This document shows, in pieces, positions 45,702 through 54,948 of a DNA stretch of 64,000 nucleotides. The position numbers and the translations under genes are program-made. The stretch is from Agromyces flavus. GTDB lineage: Bacteria > Actinomycetota > Actinomycetes > Actinomycetales > Microbacteriaceae. The DNA lies in the NCBI RefSeq assembly GCF_900104685.1, contig NZ_LT629755.1:1922001-1986000 (forward strand), given 5' to 3'. Each line of letters starts with the position of its first letter. Position 1 is the first letter of the stretch. The notes under the pieces are model-generated. The model did not search any database. It was not told the DNA's origin and worked only from the letters and a program-made list of their open reading frames with translations.

Positions 45702-47144
45702 ATGAAGCTCGGCAGTCCCGACCTGGCCACGCTCGGCCACCGCATCCGCCACTACCGCGGCGAACGCGGCCTCACCCTCGACCAGCTCGGCGACCGCGTC
45801 GGCCTCGCCGGGAGCCAGCTCTCCCTCATCGAGAACGGCAAGCGCGAGCCCAAGCTCTCGACGCTCGACGCGCTCGCGACGGCGCTCGAGGTCGACATGT
45901 CCGACCTGCTCTCGCGCGAGGCGCCGAGCCGCCGCGCCGCGCTCGAGCTCGAGCTCGGGCGCGCCCAGTCCAGCCCGCTCTACGCCACCCTCGGACTGCC
46001 GCACGTCAAGCCGTCGCGCGGCATGAGCGACGAGTCGCTCGAGGCGATCGTCGGCCTGCACCGCGAGCTCGAGCGTCGCGCGGGCGAGGCGATCGCGACG
46101 CCCGAGGAGGCGCGCCGCGCCAACACCGACCTGCGCGAGCGCATGCGCGACCAGGCGAACTACCTGCCCGAGATCGAGGACCTCGCCGAGGAGCAGGTGC
46201 GCGCCGCCGGGCACCGCTCCGGCGCCCTCACGCACCGCGAGGTGAGCGTCATGGCCGAGCGACTCGGGTTCCAGCTCATCTACGTCAACGACCTGCCCGA
46301 CTCGACGCGGTCGATCACCGACCTGGCGAACGGCCGCATCTACCTGCCGCCCGCGTCGATCCCGGGGGGCCACGGCCTGCGGTCGATGGCCCTGCAGGCC
46401 ATGGCGCACCGGTTGCTCGGCCACACTCCTCCGGCCAGCTACGACGAGTTCCTGTGGCAACGACTCGAGATCAACTACTTCGCGGCGGCGGCGCTCATGC
46501 CGCAGGACGCGTCGGTCGCGTTCCTGCAGGATGCGAAGAAGGACAAGCGACTCGCGATCGAGGACTTCCGCGACGCGTTCGGCGTGACGCATGAGGCGGC
46601 GGCGTTGCGGTTCACGAACCTCGCCACGAGCCGGCTCGACATGACCGTGCACTTCCTGCGGGTGAACGGCGACGGCGCGCTGCTCAAGGGCTATGAGAAC
46701 GACGGCCTGCCGCTGCCGACGGATGTCACGGGGTCGATCGAGGGCCAGTGGGTGTGCAAGAAGTGGAGCGCCCGAACGGCGTTCGAGCACACGAACCGCA
46801 CGACCGAGAACTACCAGTACACCGACACGCCCGCCGGCACGTACTGGTGCGCGACGCAGACCGGCCGAACGGATGCCGCGGAGTTCTCCATCACGATCGG
46901 CGTGCCGTTCAGCCAGGCGAAGTGGTTCCGCGGGCGCGAGACCACCGTGCGCGCGAGTTCGACGTGCCCCGACGAGTCGTGCTGCCGACGCGCGCCGAAC
47001 GAACTGGCGGAGCGGTGGTCGGGCCACGCGTGGCCGAGCGCACGCCTGCACGCGCACGTGCTCTCGCCGCTGCCGTCAGGCACGTTCCCGGGTGTCGACG
47101 ACGCCGAGGTATATGCGTTCCTCGAGGCGCACGCCGGCGAGTAG
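45702..47144 (+). CDS. ramB: RamB-like XRE transcriptional regulator
   Basis: 480 residues, close to the 474 of corynebacterial RamB, regulator of acetate metabolism. The XRE HTH spans about 10-65 (RGLTLDQLGDRVGLAGSQLS). An ImmA/IrrE-like domain in the middle has AHRLLGH, where the peptidase Glu is replaced. The C-terminal domain with scattered Cys (WVCKKW, CPDESCCRR) is the ScfR-type part thought to sense short-chain acyl metabolites. I chose ATG 45702 over a GTG eight codons upstream because a -10 overlaps that segment. It is divergent from pckG. Confidence 0.85.
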   Translation: MKLGSPDLATLGHRIRHYRGERGLTLDQLGDRVGLAGSQLSLIENGKREPKLSTLDALATALEVDMSDLLSREAPSRRAALELELGRAQSSPLYATLGLPHVKPSRGMSDESLEAIVGLHRELERRAGEAIATPEEARRANTDLRERMRDQANYLPEIEDLAEEQVRAAGHRSGALTHREVSVMAERLGFQLIYVNDLPDSTRSITDLANGRIYLPPASIPGGHGLRSMALQAMAHRLLGHTPPASYDEFLWQRLEINYFAAAALMPQDASVAFLQDAKKDKRLAIEDFRDAFGVTHEAAALRFTNLATSRLDMTVHFLRVNGDGALLKGYENDGLPLPTDVTGSIEGQWVCKKWSARTAFEHTNRTTENYQYTDTPAGTYWCATQTGRTDAAEFSITIGVPFSQAKWFRGRETTVRASSTCPDESCCRRAPNELAERWSGHAWPSARLHAHVLSPLPSGTFPGVDDAEVYAFLEAHAGE

Positions 47145-47192
47145 GCGGCGAGCGGCACGTACATCGTGATGCGCCATCCGTCATCGCGCGTG

Positions 47193-47221
47193 TTGCAATA
47201 GTGTGCGACGCACAGTACAGT
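47193..47221 (+). promoter_or_regulatory. padR promoter with operator in the spacer
   Basis: TTGCAA (47193-47198) and TACAGT (47216-47221) form a -35/-10 pair with a 17-base spacer. The spacer contains the inverted repeat TGTGCGACGCACA (47202-47214). The ATG follows 7 bases after the -10, so the message is probably leaderless. A repressor bound in the spacer would exclude polymerase. Confidence 0.6.
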
Positions 47222-47228
47222 GCCTCAC

Positions 47229-47570
47229 ATGAGCATGGATGACACCACCTCCGGCCACCTGCAGGAACTGCGGCGCGGCACGGTCGTGCTCGGCTGCCTG
47301 ATCAGGCTGCGCGAGCCCGACTACGGGTACGCCCTGCTCGAGGCGCTCAACGGCATCGGCATCACAGTCGACGCGAACACGCTGTACCCGTTGCTCCGGC
47401 GCCTCGAGAAGCAGGGCCTCCTGACGAGCGAGTGGAACACCGACGAGGCCCGGCCACGCAAGTTCTACCGCACCAGCCCGGCGGGCGAGCAGCTCGCCGG
47501 CGTCCTCACCGCCGACTGGAAGAACATCGACCGGGCGCTGACCCGGCTCACCTCGGGAGACGAACGATGA
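47229..47570 (+). CDS. PadR-family transcriptional regulator
   Basis: 113 residues of winged-helix type: YGYALLEALNGIGITVDANT then LYPLLRRLEKQGLL is the PadR signature, and RKFYRTSPAGEQL is the wing. No C-terminal effector domain, so it is the short PadR-s2 class. The stop overlaps the next start (ATGA), coupling it to a HAAS-domain membrane protein, a common PadR partner. Autoregulation through the spacer palindrome is likely. Confidence 0.88.
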   Translation: MSMDDTTSGHLQELRRGTVVLGCLIRLREPDYGYALLEALNGIGITVDANTLYPLLRRLEKQGLLTSEWNTDEARPRKFYRTSPAGEQLAGVLTADWKNIDRALTRLTSGDER

Positions 47571-48550
47571 GCGAACCGACGCCCACCCTGACCGACCGCT
47601 ACATCTGGGCCGCCGCTCGCCGGATGCCCGAGACGCAGCGCGCCGAGTTCGGCCGCGAGCTGCGCGAACGCATCGGTGATGAGGTCGACGCCCGCCTCGC
47701 CGACGGCACCGCCCCGGCCGACGCCGAGCGCGCCGTGCTCGTCGAGCTGGGCGACCCCGACGCGCTCGCGGCCGACTACGCCGACCGGCCGATGCAGCTC
47801 ATCGGGCCGCGCTACTTCCTGGCTTGGAAGCGGCTGCTCACCCTGCTGTACGCGATCGTGCTGCCGATCGCCGGGGCCGGACTGCTGCTCGCGCAGTTGC
47901 TCGCCGGGGCACAGCCCGGCGAGGTCGCCGCCAGCGTCGTGTCGACCGTGCTCGCACTCGTGGTGCACCTCGCATTCTGGGTCACGCTGGTGTTCGCGAT
48001 CCTCGAACGCTCGCCGAAGACGCAGGACCTCGCCCCATGGACGCCCGAACAGCTCCGCGAGCTTCCGGATGCGGGCCGGTCGGGTCGCCTCAGCGACCTC
48101 ATCGCGTCGCTCGTGTTCCTGACGCTCTTCGCCGTCGTGATCCTGTGGCAGCAGGCGGTGCCGTTCGCCTTCGGAGCCGCCCAGGCGATGCCGATCCTCA
48201 ACCCCGACCTGTGGTCCTTCTGGCTGCCGTATTTCCTCGTGCTGATCGTGCTCGAGATGCTCTTCGCGATCGCGATCTACGTGAAGGGCTGGAACTGGTG
48301 GCTCGTCGCAGCGAACGTCGTGCTCAACGTCGCGTTCACGGTGCCGGCGCTCTGGCTGTTCGCCACCGGCCAGTTGTTCAATCCCGAGTTCCTCGACGTC
48401 ATCGGCTGGCCGTGGGGCGAGGGGTCCGACGTCACGACGATCGTGCTCGTGGTCGTCTTCGTCGGCGTCGCGATCTGGGACGTGATCGACGGCGTCGTCA
48501 AGACCGTGCGCGGTCGCGGCGGGTCGGCGCTCGCGCTCGGCCGGGTCTGA
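47567..48550 (+). CDS. HAAS-domain membrane protein, PadR partner
   Basis: 327 residues. Residues about 5-75 are a HAAS-type prefix (MPETQRAEFGRELRERIGDE, VLVELGDPDALAADYADRP). Then come about seven hydrophobic segments in three groups, including LLYAIVLPIAGAGLLLAQLL and DVTTIVLVVVFVGVAIWDVI. It probably forms a signalling or regulatory unit with PadR at the membrane. Specific role unknown. Confidence 0.82.
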   Translation: MSEPTPTLTDRYIWAAARRMPETQRAEFGRELRERIGDEVDARLADGTAPADAERAVLVELGDPDALAADYADRPMQLIGPRYFLAWKRLLTLLYAIVLPIAGAGLLLAQLLAGAQPGEVAASVVSTVLALVVHLAFWVTLVFAILERSPKTQDLAPWTPEQLRELPDAGRSGRLSDLIASLVFLTLFAVVILWQQAVPFAFGAAQAMPILNPDLWSFWLPYFLVLIVLEMLFAIAIYVKGWNWWLVAANVVLNVAFTVPALWLFATGQLFNPEFLDVIGWPWGEGSDVTTIVLVVVFVGVAIWDVIDGVVKTVRGRGGSALALGRV

Positions 48551-48559
48551 GTCGGGCGG

Positions 48560-48597
48560 GCGGATGCCGCGGGGTTCGTCGGCCCCGCGGCATCCGC
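48560..48597. terminator. bidirectional terminator
   Basis: A perfect 15-bp stem, GCGGATGCCGCGGGG with its complement, and an 8-base loop lie between the convergent HAAS gene and the SDR gene. Confidence 0.8.
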
Positions 48598-48607
48598 TGT
48601 CTCACGA

Positions 48608-49396
48608 CTACTTCGGCTGCATCCGGATCGCGCCGTCGAGGCGGATCACCTCGCCGTTGAGCATCGGATTCGCGATGATCGAGCGGACCAGTGCGGCGTA
48701 CTCGGCCGGGTGCCCGAGGCGCGACGGATGGGGCACCTGCTGCTCGAGCGACGTGCGGACCTCGTCGGACATGCCGGCCATCATCGGCGTCTCGAAGATG
48801 CCGGGCGCGATCGTGACGACGCGGATGAGCAGCTTCGAGAGGTCACGTGCGATGGGCAGCGTCATGCCGGCGACCGCGGCCTTCGACGCGGAGTAGGCGG
48901 CCTGTCCGATCTGCCCGTCGAACGCGGCGACCGACGCGGTGCTCACGATGACGCCGCGCTCGCTCGTCGCCGGCCCGCCCGGCACGCCGGCCGACACCGG
49001 CTCGGTCGCGGCCATCGCGGCCGCCGCGAGCCTCGTCACGTTGAACGTGCCGATGAGGTTGACCCGGATGGTGCGCTCGAACGCCTCGAGGGGCGCCGGA
49101 CCGTCGCGGCCCACGGTCCGGTTCGCGGTGACGATGCCCGCGCAGTTCACCGCGACCCGTAGCGGCCCCACGGCCGACGCCGCGTCGACGGCCGTCTGCA
49201 CCTGCGCCTCGTCCGCGACATCCGCCGGCACGAACCGGGCGAGGTCGCCCAGCTCGGCCGCCGCCTGCTCGCCTCGGGGGCCGGGCAGGTCGACCAGCAC
49301 GACGTGCGCGCCGCCGTCGACGAGGGCCTGCGCCGTCGCACGCCCCAGTCCTGAAGCGCCGCCGGTGACGATCGCGGATGCGCCGCTGAGTTCCAC
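48608..49396 (-). CDS. short-chain dehydrogenase, 3-hydroxyacyl-CoA dehydrogenase type II-like
   Basis: 262-residue NAD(P) oxidoreductase. [12 protein letters not shown] (cofactor), NCAGI, and YSASKAA (catalytic Tyr/Lys) are present, and [20 protein letters not shown] resembles the HSD10/HadD group. The GTG start follows AAAGGA. The thiolase gene directly upstream suggests the pair does the last two steps of beta-oxidation. FabG-like roles cannot be excluded. Confidence 0.83.
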   Translation of the reverse strand: MELSGASAIVTGGASGLGRATAQALVDGGAHVVLVDLPGPRGEQAAAELGDLARFVPADVADEAQVQTAVDAASAVGPLRVAVNCAGIVTANRTVGRDGPAPLEAFERTIRVNLIGTFNVTRLAAAAMAATEPVSAGVPGGPATSERGVIVSTASVAAFDGQIGQAAYSASKAAVAGMTLPIARDLSKLLIRVVTIAPGIFETPMMAGMSDEVRTSLEQQVPHPSRLGHPAEYAALVRSIIANPMLNGEVIRLDGAIRMQPK

Positions 49397-49436
49397 GTGT
49401 CGGGTCCTTTCGTCGGGTGAGTGAGCTCGGACGAGC

Positions 49437-50612
49437 TCAGAGTCGTTCGATGATCGTCGCGTTGGCCATGCCGCCGCCCTCGCACATGACCTGGAGGCCG
49501 TACGTGCCGTCCGTGGCCTCGAGCTGGTTGACGAGCGTCGTGAGCAGGCGCGTACCGCTCGACCCCAGGGCGTGCCCGAGCGCGATGGCGCCGCCGCGCG
49601 GGTTGAGCTTCGAGACATCCGCCCCCGTGTCGGCGAGCCAGGCGAGCGGGACCGACGCGAACGCCTCGTTCACCTCGTAGGCGTCCATGTCGTCGTGGGT
49701 CAGGCCCGCGCGCTCGAGCACCTTCGCGGTCGCCGGGATCACCCCGGTGAGCATGTACAGCGGGTCGCTGCCGACGACCGAGAACGCGCGGAAGCGGGCG
49801 CGCGGCTCGAGCCCGAGCCGCTCGGCGGCGTCGGCGCTCATGATGAGCGCGGCCGACGCGCCGTCGGTCAGCGGCGAGGAGTTTCCCGGGGTGATGTTCC
49901 ACGAGACATCCGGGAATCGCTCGGCGAGCGCGTCGGTGCGGAACGACGGGTTCAGGGCCGCGAGCGAGTCGACGGTGGTGCCGGGACGGACGGTCTCGTC
50001 GACGAGCCGGTCGACCCCGGAGACGGGAACGACCTCGGTCGCGAACGCGCCCGACTCCCCCGCCTCGGCGGCGAGCGCGTGCGAGCGCGCCGCGTACCCG
50101 TCGAGCTCGTCGCGCGAGAAGCCCCACTTCGCGGCGATGAGCTCGGCGGAGACGCCCTGGTTCACGAGGCCCTCGGGGTAGCGCGCGCGGAGGCGCGAGC
50201 CGAACGGGTCGGCGCCGGCCGCGCTCGACCCGAGCGGCACACGGCTCATCGACTCGACGCCGCACGCGATCACGATGTCGGCCTGGCCGGCGAGCACGGC
50301 CTGCGCGGCGAACGTCGCCGCCTGCTGGCTCGAGCCGCACTGCCGGTCGATCGTCGTGCCGGGCACCGACTCGGGGAAGCCGGCGGCGAGCAGCGCGTTG
50401 CGGGTGACGTTGTACGACTGCTCGCCGATCTGGCTGACGCAGCCGCCGATCACGTCGTCGACGAGGGCGGGATCGAGGTCGTTGCGGTCGACGATCGCGG
50501 TGAGCACGCCCGCGAGAAGGTCGACGGGGTGCACGCCGGAGAGCATGCCGCCCGGCTTGCCGCGCCCGACGGGGGTGCGGATCACGTCGATGATCACGGC
50601 GTCGTGGGTCAT
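49437..50612 (-). CDS. acetyl-CoA acyltransferase (thiolase)
   Basis: 391 residues, normal thiolase size. The nucleophile is in [11 protein letters not shown], and the second-half motifs are [27 protein letters not shown] and [11 protein letters not shown] (second catalytic Cys). The unusual SSQQA after the nucleophile Cys is typical of steroid and long-chain degradative thiolases. It is followed by the SDR gene 40 bases downstream, suggesting an operon for acyl-CoA breakdown. Confidence 0.9.
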   Translation of the reverse strand: MTHDAVIIDVIRTPVGRGKPGGMLSGVHPVDLLAGVLTAIVDRNDLDPALVDDVIGGCVSQIGEQSYNVTRNALLAAGFPESVPGTTIDRQCGSSQQAATFAAQAVLAGQADIVIACGVESMSRVPLGSSAAGADPFGSRLRARYPEGLVNQGVSAELIAAKWGFSRDELDGYAARSHALAAEAGESGAFATEVVPVSGVDRLVDETVRPGTTVDSLAALNPSFRTDALAERFPDVSWNITPGNSSPLTDGASAALIMSADAAERLGLEPRARFRAFSVVGSDPLYMLTGVIPATAKVLERAGLTHDDMDAYEVNEAFASVPLAWLADTGADVSKLNPRGGAIALGHALGSSGTRLLTTLVNQLEATDGTYGLQVMCEGGGMANATIIERL

Positions 50613-50638
50613 GCCTTCAGCCTACGGCCGCGCAGGAC

Positions 50639-52144
50639 TCAGCCGACCTCGGCGACCTCGGGCACGGCCGCGGCGACGACCTGCTCGACGCGCACCGGCT
50701 GCCGCTCGGGCAGCACGCGCGGGTGAACGCCCGACATGGCCTCGATGACCCGCACGACCTGGCACGAGTAGCCGTACTCGTTGTCGTACCAGACGTAGAG
50801 CACGACGTCGGTGCCGTCGGCGATCGTGGCCAGGCCGTCGACGATGCCGGCGCGGTTCGATCCCACGAAGTCGGTCGAGACCACCTCGGGCGACTCGATG
50901 TAGTCGACCTGCTGGCGAAGCGGCGAGGTGAGCGAGACCTGGCGCAGGTACGCGTTCAGCGTCGCCTTGTCGGTCGGCCGCTCGAGCTGCAGGTTCAGGA
51001 TGGCGAGGCTCACGTCGGGCGTCGGCACCCGGATGGCGCTCCCGGTGAGCTTGCCCTGCAGCTCGGGCAGTGCCTTGGCGACGGCCTTCGCGGCACCCGT
51101 CTCGGTGATGACCATGTTCAGCACGGCGGACCGACCGCGCCGGTCGCCCTTGTGGAAGTTGTCGATGAGGTTCTGGTCGTTCGTGAACGAGTGCACGGTC
51201 TCGACGTGGCCGCGCACGATGCCGTACGCGTCCTGGATCGCGGCGAGCACGGGAGTGATCGCGTTGGTGGTGCACGAGGCCGCCGACAGGATGCGGTCGT
51301 CGGTCGTGATCGCGTCGTGGTTGATGCCGTGGACGATGTTCTTGATCGCACCCTTGCCCGGAGCGGTGAGCAGGACGCGCGCCACGCCCTTCGACTCGAG
51401 GTGCCGCCCGAGGCCCGCCTCGTCGCGCCAGCGGCCGGTGTTGTCGACGACGATCGCGTCGGAGATGCCGTGGGCGGTGTAGTCGATCGTGCCCGGGTCG
51501 TCGGAGTAGATCACCTGGATGAGCGTGCCGTTCGCGAGAATGGTGTTCGCCTCCTCGTCGACGGTGATGGTGCCCTGGAAGGGACCGTGCACCGAGTCGC
51601 GACGCAGCAGGCTGGCGCGCTTGGCGAGGTCGTTCTCGCTGCCCTTGCGCACGACGATCGCGCGAAGGCGCAGGCCCTGGCCGCCGCCCGCGTGGGCGAT
51701 GAGGATGCGGGCGAGCAGGCGCCCGATGCGGCCGAAGCCGTAGAGCACGACGTCGGTGCCGGATGTCGCGGGCTCGCCGCCCTCGACGAGGACCGGCGCG
51801 AGCTCGGACCGCAGGAAGTCGACGAGGTCGGTGCCCGGCGCGGCGGTGTGGAAGCGCGCGACCAGGCGGGCCACGTCGATCGACGCGGGCGAGGGTTCGA
51901 TCTCGGCGAGCGCCTCGAGCACGCGCATGGTGTCGTCGAGCGCGAGCTCGACGTCGCCGGCCTGGCGGGCGAAGCGGTGCGCCTTGAGCAGGTCGACGGT
52001 CGAGGCGTTGATGAGCCGGCGGCCGTGGATGGAGGTCACCACCCCGTGCCGTCGGTAGAGGCCGCCGATGAGCGGGATCATCCGCTCGGCGAGCTCCTCT
52101 CGGGCGATCCATTCCTCGCGGCGGGTGTCGAACTCGTGGCTCAC
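50639..52144 (-). CDS. gap: glyceraldehyde-3-phosphate dehydrogenase, long form (GapB/Gap3-like)
   Basis: 501 residues, far longer than glycolytic GAPDH (about 335). An N-terminal region of about 125 residues, predicted helical, precedes the NAD(P) fold VLYGFGRIGRLLARIL. The catalytic Cys is in SAASCTTNAITPVL. YDNEYGYSCQVV closes the catalytic domain. The corynebacterial protein of this type works mainly in the gluconeogenic direction. The GTG start follows AGAAGGG. The frame continues 16 codons upstream without a better start. Confidence 0.9.
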   Translation of the reverse strand: MSHEFDTRREEWIAREELAERMIPLIGGLYRRHGVVTSIHGRRLINASTVDLLKAHRFARQAGDVELALDDTMRVLEALAEIEPSPASIDVARLVARFHTAAPGTDLVDFLRSELAPVLVEGGEPATSGTDVVLYGFGRIGRLLARILIAHAGGGQGLRLRAIVVRKGSENDLAKRASLLRRDSVHGPFQGTITVDEEANTILANGTLIQVIYSDDPGTIDYTAHGISDAIVVDNTGRWRDEAGLGRHLESKGVARVLLTAPGKGAIKNIVHGINHDAITTDDRILSAASCTTNAITPVLAAIQDAYGIVRGHVETVHSFTNDQNLIDNFHKGDRRGRSAVLNMVITETGAAKAVAKALPELQGKLTGSAIRVPTPDVSLAILNLQLERPTDKATLNAYLRQVSLTSPLRQQVDYIESPEVVSTDFVGSNRAGIVDGLATIADGTDVVLYVWYDNEYGYSCQVVRVIEAMSGVHPRVLPERQPVRVEQVVAAAVPEVAEVG

Positions 52145-52313
52145 GTCATGCCCTTCTCGGCCGCGCGCGATGGTGGGCAGCGTCGACCGCACTCAAGTTG
52201 GGGATGTTCAGATGGTACCGGCCCGGATGAGCGGGAAGGGCGTACACGGTGGTACCTCGGGCCGCTGCCAGTGTACTCGACGTCGATACGGGGGACGTCG
52301 TCGGCCAGGGCGA

Positions 52314-52625
52314 TCAGGCCACGTCGTCGTCGACGAGCGCGATGTCGTACACCGCGACGCGCTGCGGAACCCCGTCGAAGGCCGCCGCACGGGCATCGGA
52401 CGCGAGGTACTCCTGCTCGAGGGCGCGGAAGGCGGCGGCGTCACCGGGCGCACTCACGGCCCACACGAACTGGTTCCCCTCGCGGATGCCGTACGCGAAC
52501 TCGATCGTGAAGCCCGCGGAGGGCCGCACGCGCGGCATCCACTCCTCCCACCACGCCACGAAGGCGTCGTACTCCCCGTCGACGAGCGTGTACCGGCGCA
52601 GTTGGATCGTCTTCACGCGAGCCAT
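52314..52625 (-). CDS. NIPSNAP-like small protein
   Basis: 103 residues beginning MARVKTIQLRRYTLVDGEYD, a ferredoxin-like alpha+beta pattern (FVAWWEEWMPRVRPSAGFTI, FVWAVSAPGDAAAFRALEQE) as in NIPSNAP or antibiotic-monooxygenase-like dimeric barrels. The conserved Trp pair is present. No catalytic residues are obvious. It is alone between gap and the divergent aldehyde dehydrogenase; 169 bases to gap hold no gene. Confidence 0.7.
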   Translation of the reverse strand: MARVKTIQLRRYTLVDGEYDAFVAWWEEWMPRVRPSAGFTIEFAYGIREGNQFVWAVSAPGDAAAFRALEQEYLASDARAAAFDGVPQRVAVYDIALVDDDVA

Positions 52626-52756
52626 TCTGCCGTGCGGGTCGAGGGGATGACGCACCGCATCCCTGCGCGGTCGGTCAACCGCGGCGCACCGCGCGACAAG
52701 CCCGCGGGCGACCGCCTGCCTAACGTGGACGGCCACGACTCGATGTGGAGGAGACC

Positions 52757-54196
52757 ATGACCATCGACACCCCGACCGGCGTTCTCGAGGCGCCCTACGC
52801 CGACCTGCTCGACGCGATCACGCCCGAGACGGGCGAGGTCCGCGACATCCTCGACCCGGCGACCGGCGAGCTGATCGGCCGCGCGCCGGTGCACACGGTC
52901 GAAGACCTCGACCGCGCCGTGGCCACCGCCCGGGCCGCACAGCCGGCGTGGGCGGCACTCGGGCACGAGCGTCGCAGCGAGCTGCTGCTCGCCGCCGCCG
53001 ACGCGATCGACGCGAACGCCGAGGCGCTCGCGCACCTGCTGTCCCGTGAGCAGGGCAAGCCGCTCAACGGCCCGAACGCCCGCTTCGAGGTGGGCGGGGC
53101 ATCCGGATGGATGCGCGCCGCGGCCGCGACGCCGCTCGAGACCGAGGTCGTGTTCGACGACGGGCAGACGCACGCCGAGCTCACCTACCGCCCGATCGGC
53201 GTGGTGGGTGCGATCGGGCCGTGGAACTGGCCCCAGATGATCACCGTCTGGCAGATCGCGCCGGCGCTGCGCATGGGCAACACCGTCGTGGTCAAGCCGT
53301 CGGAGTTCACGCCGCTCAGCGTGCTGGCGCTCGTCCACGTGATCAACAGCGTCCTGCCCGAGGGCGTGCTTCGCGTCGTCAGCGGCGGCCGCGACGTGGG
53401 CGCCGCGCTCTCGACGCACCCCGAGGTCGGCAAGGTCATGTTCACGGGCTCGACCGCGACGGGCAAGGCGATCATCCGCAGCTCGGCCGACACGGTCAAG
53501 CGCCTGACCCTCGAGCTCGGCGGCAACGACGCCGGCATCGTGCTGCCCGACGTCGACCCGAAGGCCATCGCCGAGGGCCTGTTCTGGGGCGCCTTCATCA
53601 ACACCGGGCAGACCTGCGCCGCGCTGAAGCGCCTCTACGTGCACGAGGACGTCTACGACGCCGTGTGCGACGCGCTCGTCGACGTCGCGCGGGCCATGCC
53701 GATGGGCGTCGGCCTCGACGAGCAGAACGTCCTCGGGCCGCTGCAGAACCGGCAGCAGTTCGAGATCGTCGACCGTCTCGTCGAGGCGGCCAAGGCGTCG
53801 GGCGCTCGCGTGCTGCTCGGCGGCGAACCCGACCGCGACCAGCCGGGCAACTTCTACCCGACGACGCTGATCGCCGACATCCACGACGGCGCCCCGCTGG
53901 TCGACGAGGAGCAGTTCGGACCGGCGCTGCCGATCATCCGCTACCGCGACCTCGACGAGGTGATCGAGAAGGCCAACGGCACCGATGTGGGCCTGGGTGC
54001 CTCGGTCTGGTCGTCCGACCGCGAGCGCGCCCGCGCCGTCGCCGCCCGCATCGAGGCCGGCACGGTGTGGATCAACTCGCACGGCGCCGTGCACCCCATG
54101 GTGCCGTTCGGCGGCGCCAAGCAGTCGGGCTACGGGCTCGAGTTCGGCGTCGAGGGCCTGAAGGCGCTCGGCGTGCCACAGGTGATCAACGGCTGA
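52757..54196 (+). CDS. NAD(P)-dependent aldehyde dehydrogenase
   Basis: 479 residues. IGPWNWPQMITVWQIAPALR (cofactor and Asn), ELGGNDAGIV (Glu base) and NTGQTCAALKRLYV (nucleophile Cys287) mark an active ALDH. ATG 52757 sits just after GGAGGAG, better than an upstream GTG. With the amine oxidase downstream it would turn the aldehyde from amine oxidation into an acid. Exact substrate unknown; betaine-, vanillin- or phenylacetaldehyde-type enzymes share these motifs. Confidence 0.9.
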   Translation: MTIDTPTGVLEAPYADLLDAITPETGEVRDILDPATGELIGRAPVHTVEDLDRAVATARAAQPAWAALGHERRSELLLAAADAIDANAEALAHLLSREQGKPLNGPNARFEVGGASGWMRAAAATPLETEVVFDDGQTHAELTYRPIGVVGAIGPWNWPQMITVWQIAPALRMGNTVVVKPSEFTPLSVLALVHVINSVLPEGVLRVVSGGRDVGAALSTHPEVGKVMFTGSTATGKAIIRSSADTVKRLTLELGGNDAGIVLPDVDPKAIAEGLFWGAFINTGQTCAALKRLYVHEDVYDAVCDALVDVARAMPMGVGLDEQNVLGPLQNRQQFEIVDRLVEAAKASGARVLLGGEPDRDQPGNFYPTTLIADIHDGAPLVDEEQFGPALPIIRYRDLDEVIEKANGTDVGLGASVWSSDRERARAVAARIEAGTVWINSHGAVHPMVPFGGAKQSGYGLEFGVEGLKALGVPQVING

Positions 54197-54217
54197 CGCC
54201 TCCGATCGCCACGACAC

Positions 54218-54250
54218 GGCGGCCGCCCGGGATGCATCCGGGCGGCCGCC
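54218..54250 (+). terminator. terminator of the aldehyde dehydrogenase gene
   Basis: A 13-bp stem GGCGGCCGCCCGG with its complement around GATGCAT, 22 bases after the stop codon. Confidence 0.7.
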
Positions 54251-54303
54251 GCCGTCGTCCCCCGTATCGTGGAGGGCGAGCGAACCGACACCCGGGAGAG
54301 GCC

Positions 54304-54891
54304 ATGCCGAAGATCGTCGATCACGACGAGCGACGACTCTCGATCGTGCATGCGACGTGGCGGCTGATCGCCGCGAAGGGCTTCCGCGCCACGACGATGC
54401 GCGAGATCGCCAAGGCGTCGGGCGTCGCGAACGGCGGCCTGTCCCCGTACTTCCGGAACAAGGAGGAGCTGATCGGGGCGACGTTCGAGCATGTCTTCGA
54501 GGCGACGAACGAGCGCTTCGCCGCGGTCCGCGCCGATCTCGAGGGACTGCCCGCCCTGCGCGCGCTCATGCTGCAGATCTTCCCGCTCGACGAGGAGCGG
54601 CTGCTCGAGGCGCGCATCGTGATCCCGTTCTGGGAGTACGCGGCCAACGAGCCCGAGCTGCTCGCCCTGCACGAGCGCACGATGCAGCAGTGGCGCGGCG
54701 AGATCTCCGACCACCTCGAGACCGCCAAACGGCTCGGCGAGATCCGCGACGACGTGGATGTCGCGCGCTCGACCGACCTCTTCATGGCGCTGCTCGACGG
54801 GGTCCAGGTCGTCGCGGTGGTCTCACCGGGCACGTCCTCGGCCGACCGCCTCACGGGCCTGCTCGACGGCTACCTCGATCTGCTGCGCTGA
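54304..54891 (+). CDS. TetR-family transcriptional regulator
   Basis: 195 residues. HTH region RLIAAKGFRATTMREIAKAS then GVANGGLSPYFRNKEELI is canonical for TetR. The C-terminal part (FWEYAANEPELLALHERTMQ) resembles the BetI-like ligand domain. GGGAGAGG precedes the ATG. Located between the aldehyde dehydrogenase and the convergent amine oxidase, it probably controls one or both. Confidence 0.88.
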   Translation: MPKIVDHDERRLSIVHATWRLIAAKGFRATTMREIAKASGVANGGLSPYFRNKEELIGATFEHVFEATNERFAAVRADLEGLPALRALMLQIFPLDEERLLEARIVIPFWEYAANEPELLALHERTMQQWRGEISDHLETAKRLGEIRDDVDVARSTDLFMALLDGVQVVAVVSPGTSSADRLTGLLDGYLDLLR

Positions 54892-54898
54892 CGTCGCT

Positions 54899-54932
54899 GG
54901 GGCGGATGGCGCTGATGCGCGCCATCCGCCCC
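54899..54932. terminator. bidirectional terminator
   Basis: A perfect 14-bp stem GGGGCGGATGGCGC with its complement and a six-base loop, between the convergent TetR and amine oxidase genes. Confidence 0.8.
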
Positions 54933-54948
54933 GGATCGGATCCGTCGC

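Noticed and set aside
46220..46480. Active metallopeptidase in the RamB-like regulator
   Set aside because: The motif reads HRLLGH, lacking the catalytic Glu of HExxH, so it is a regulatory ImmA/IrrE-like domain rather than a peptidase.
52196..52290. GGTACC-containing inverted words upstream of the long GAPDH gene
   Set aside because: Pairing is short and imperfect, and I could not place a convincing promoter around it.
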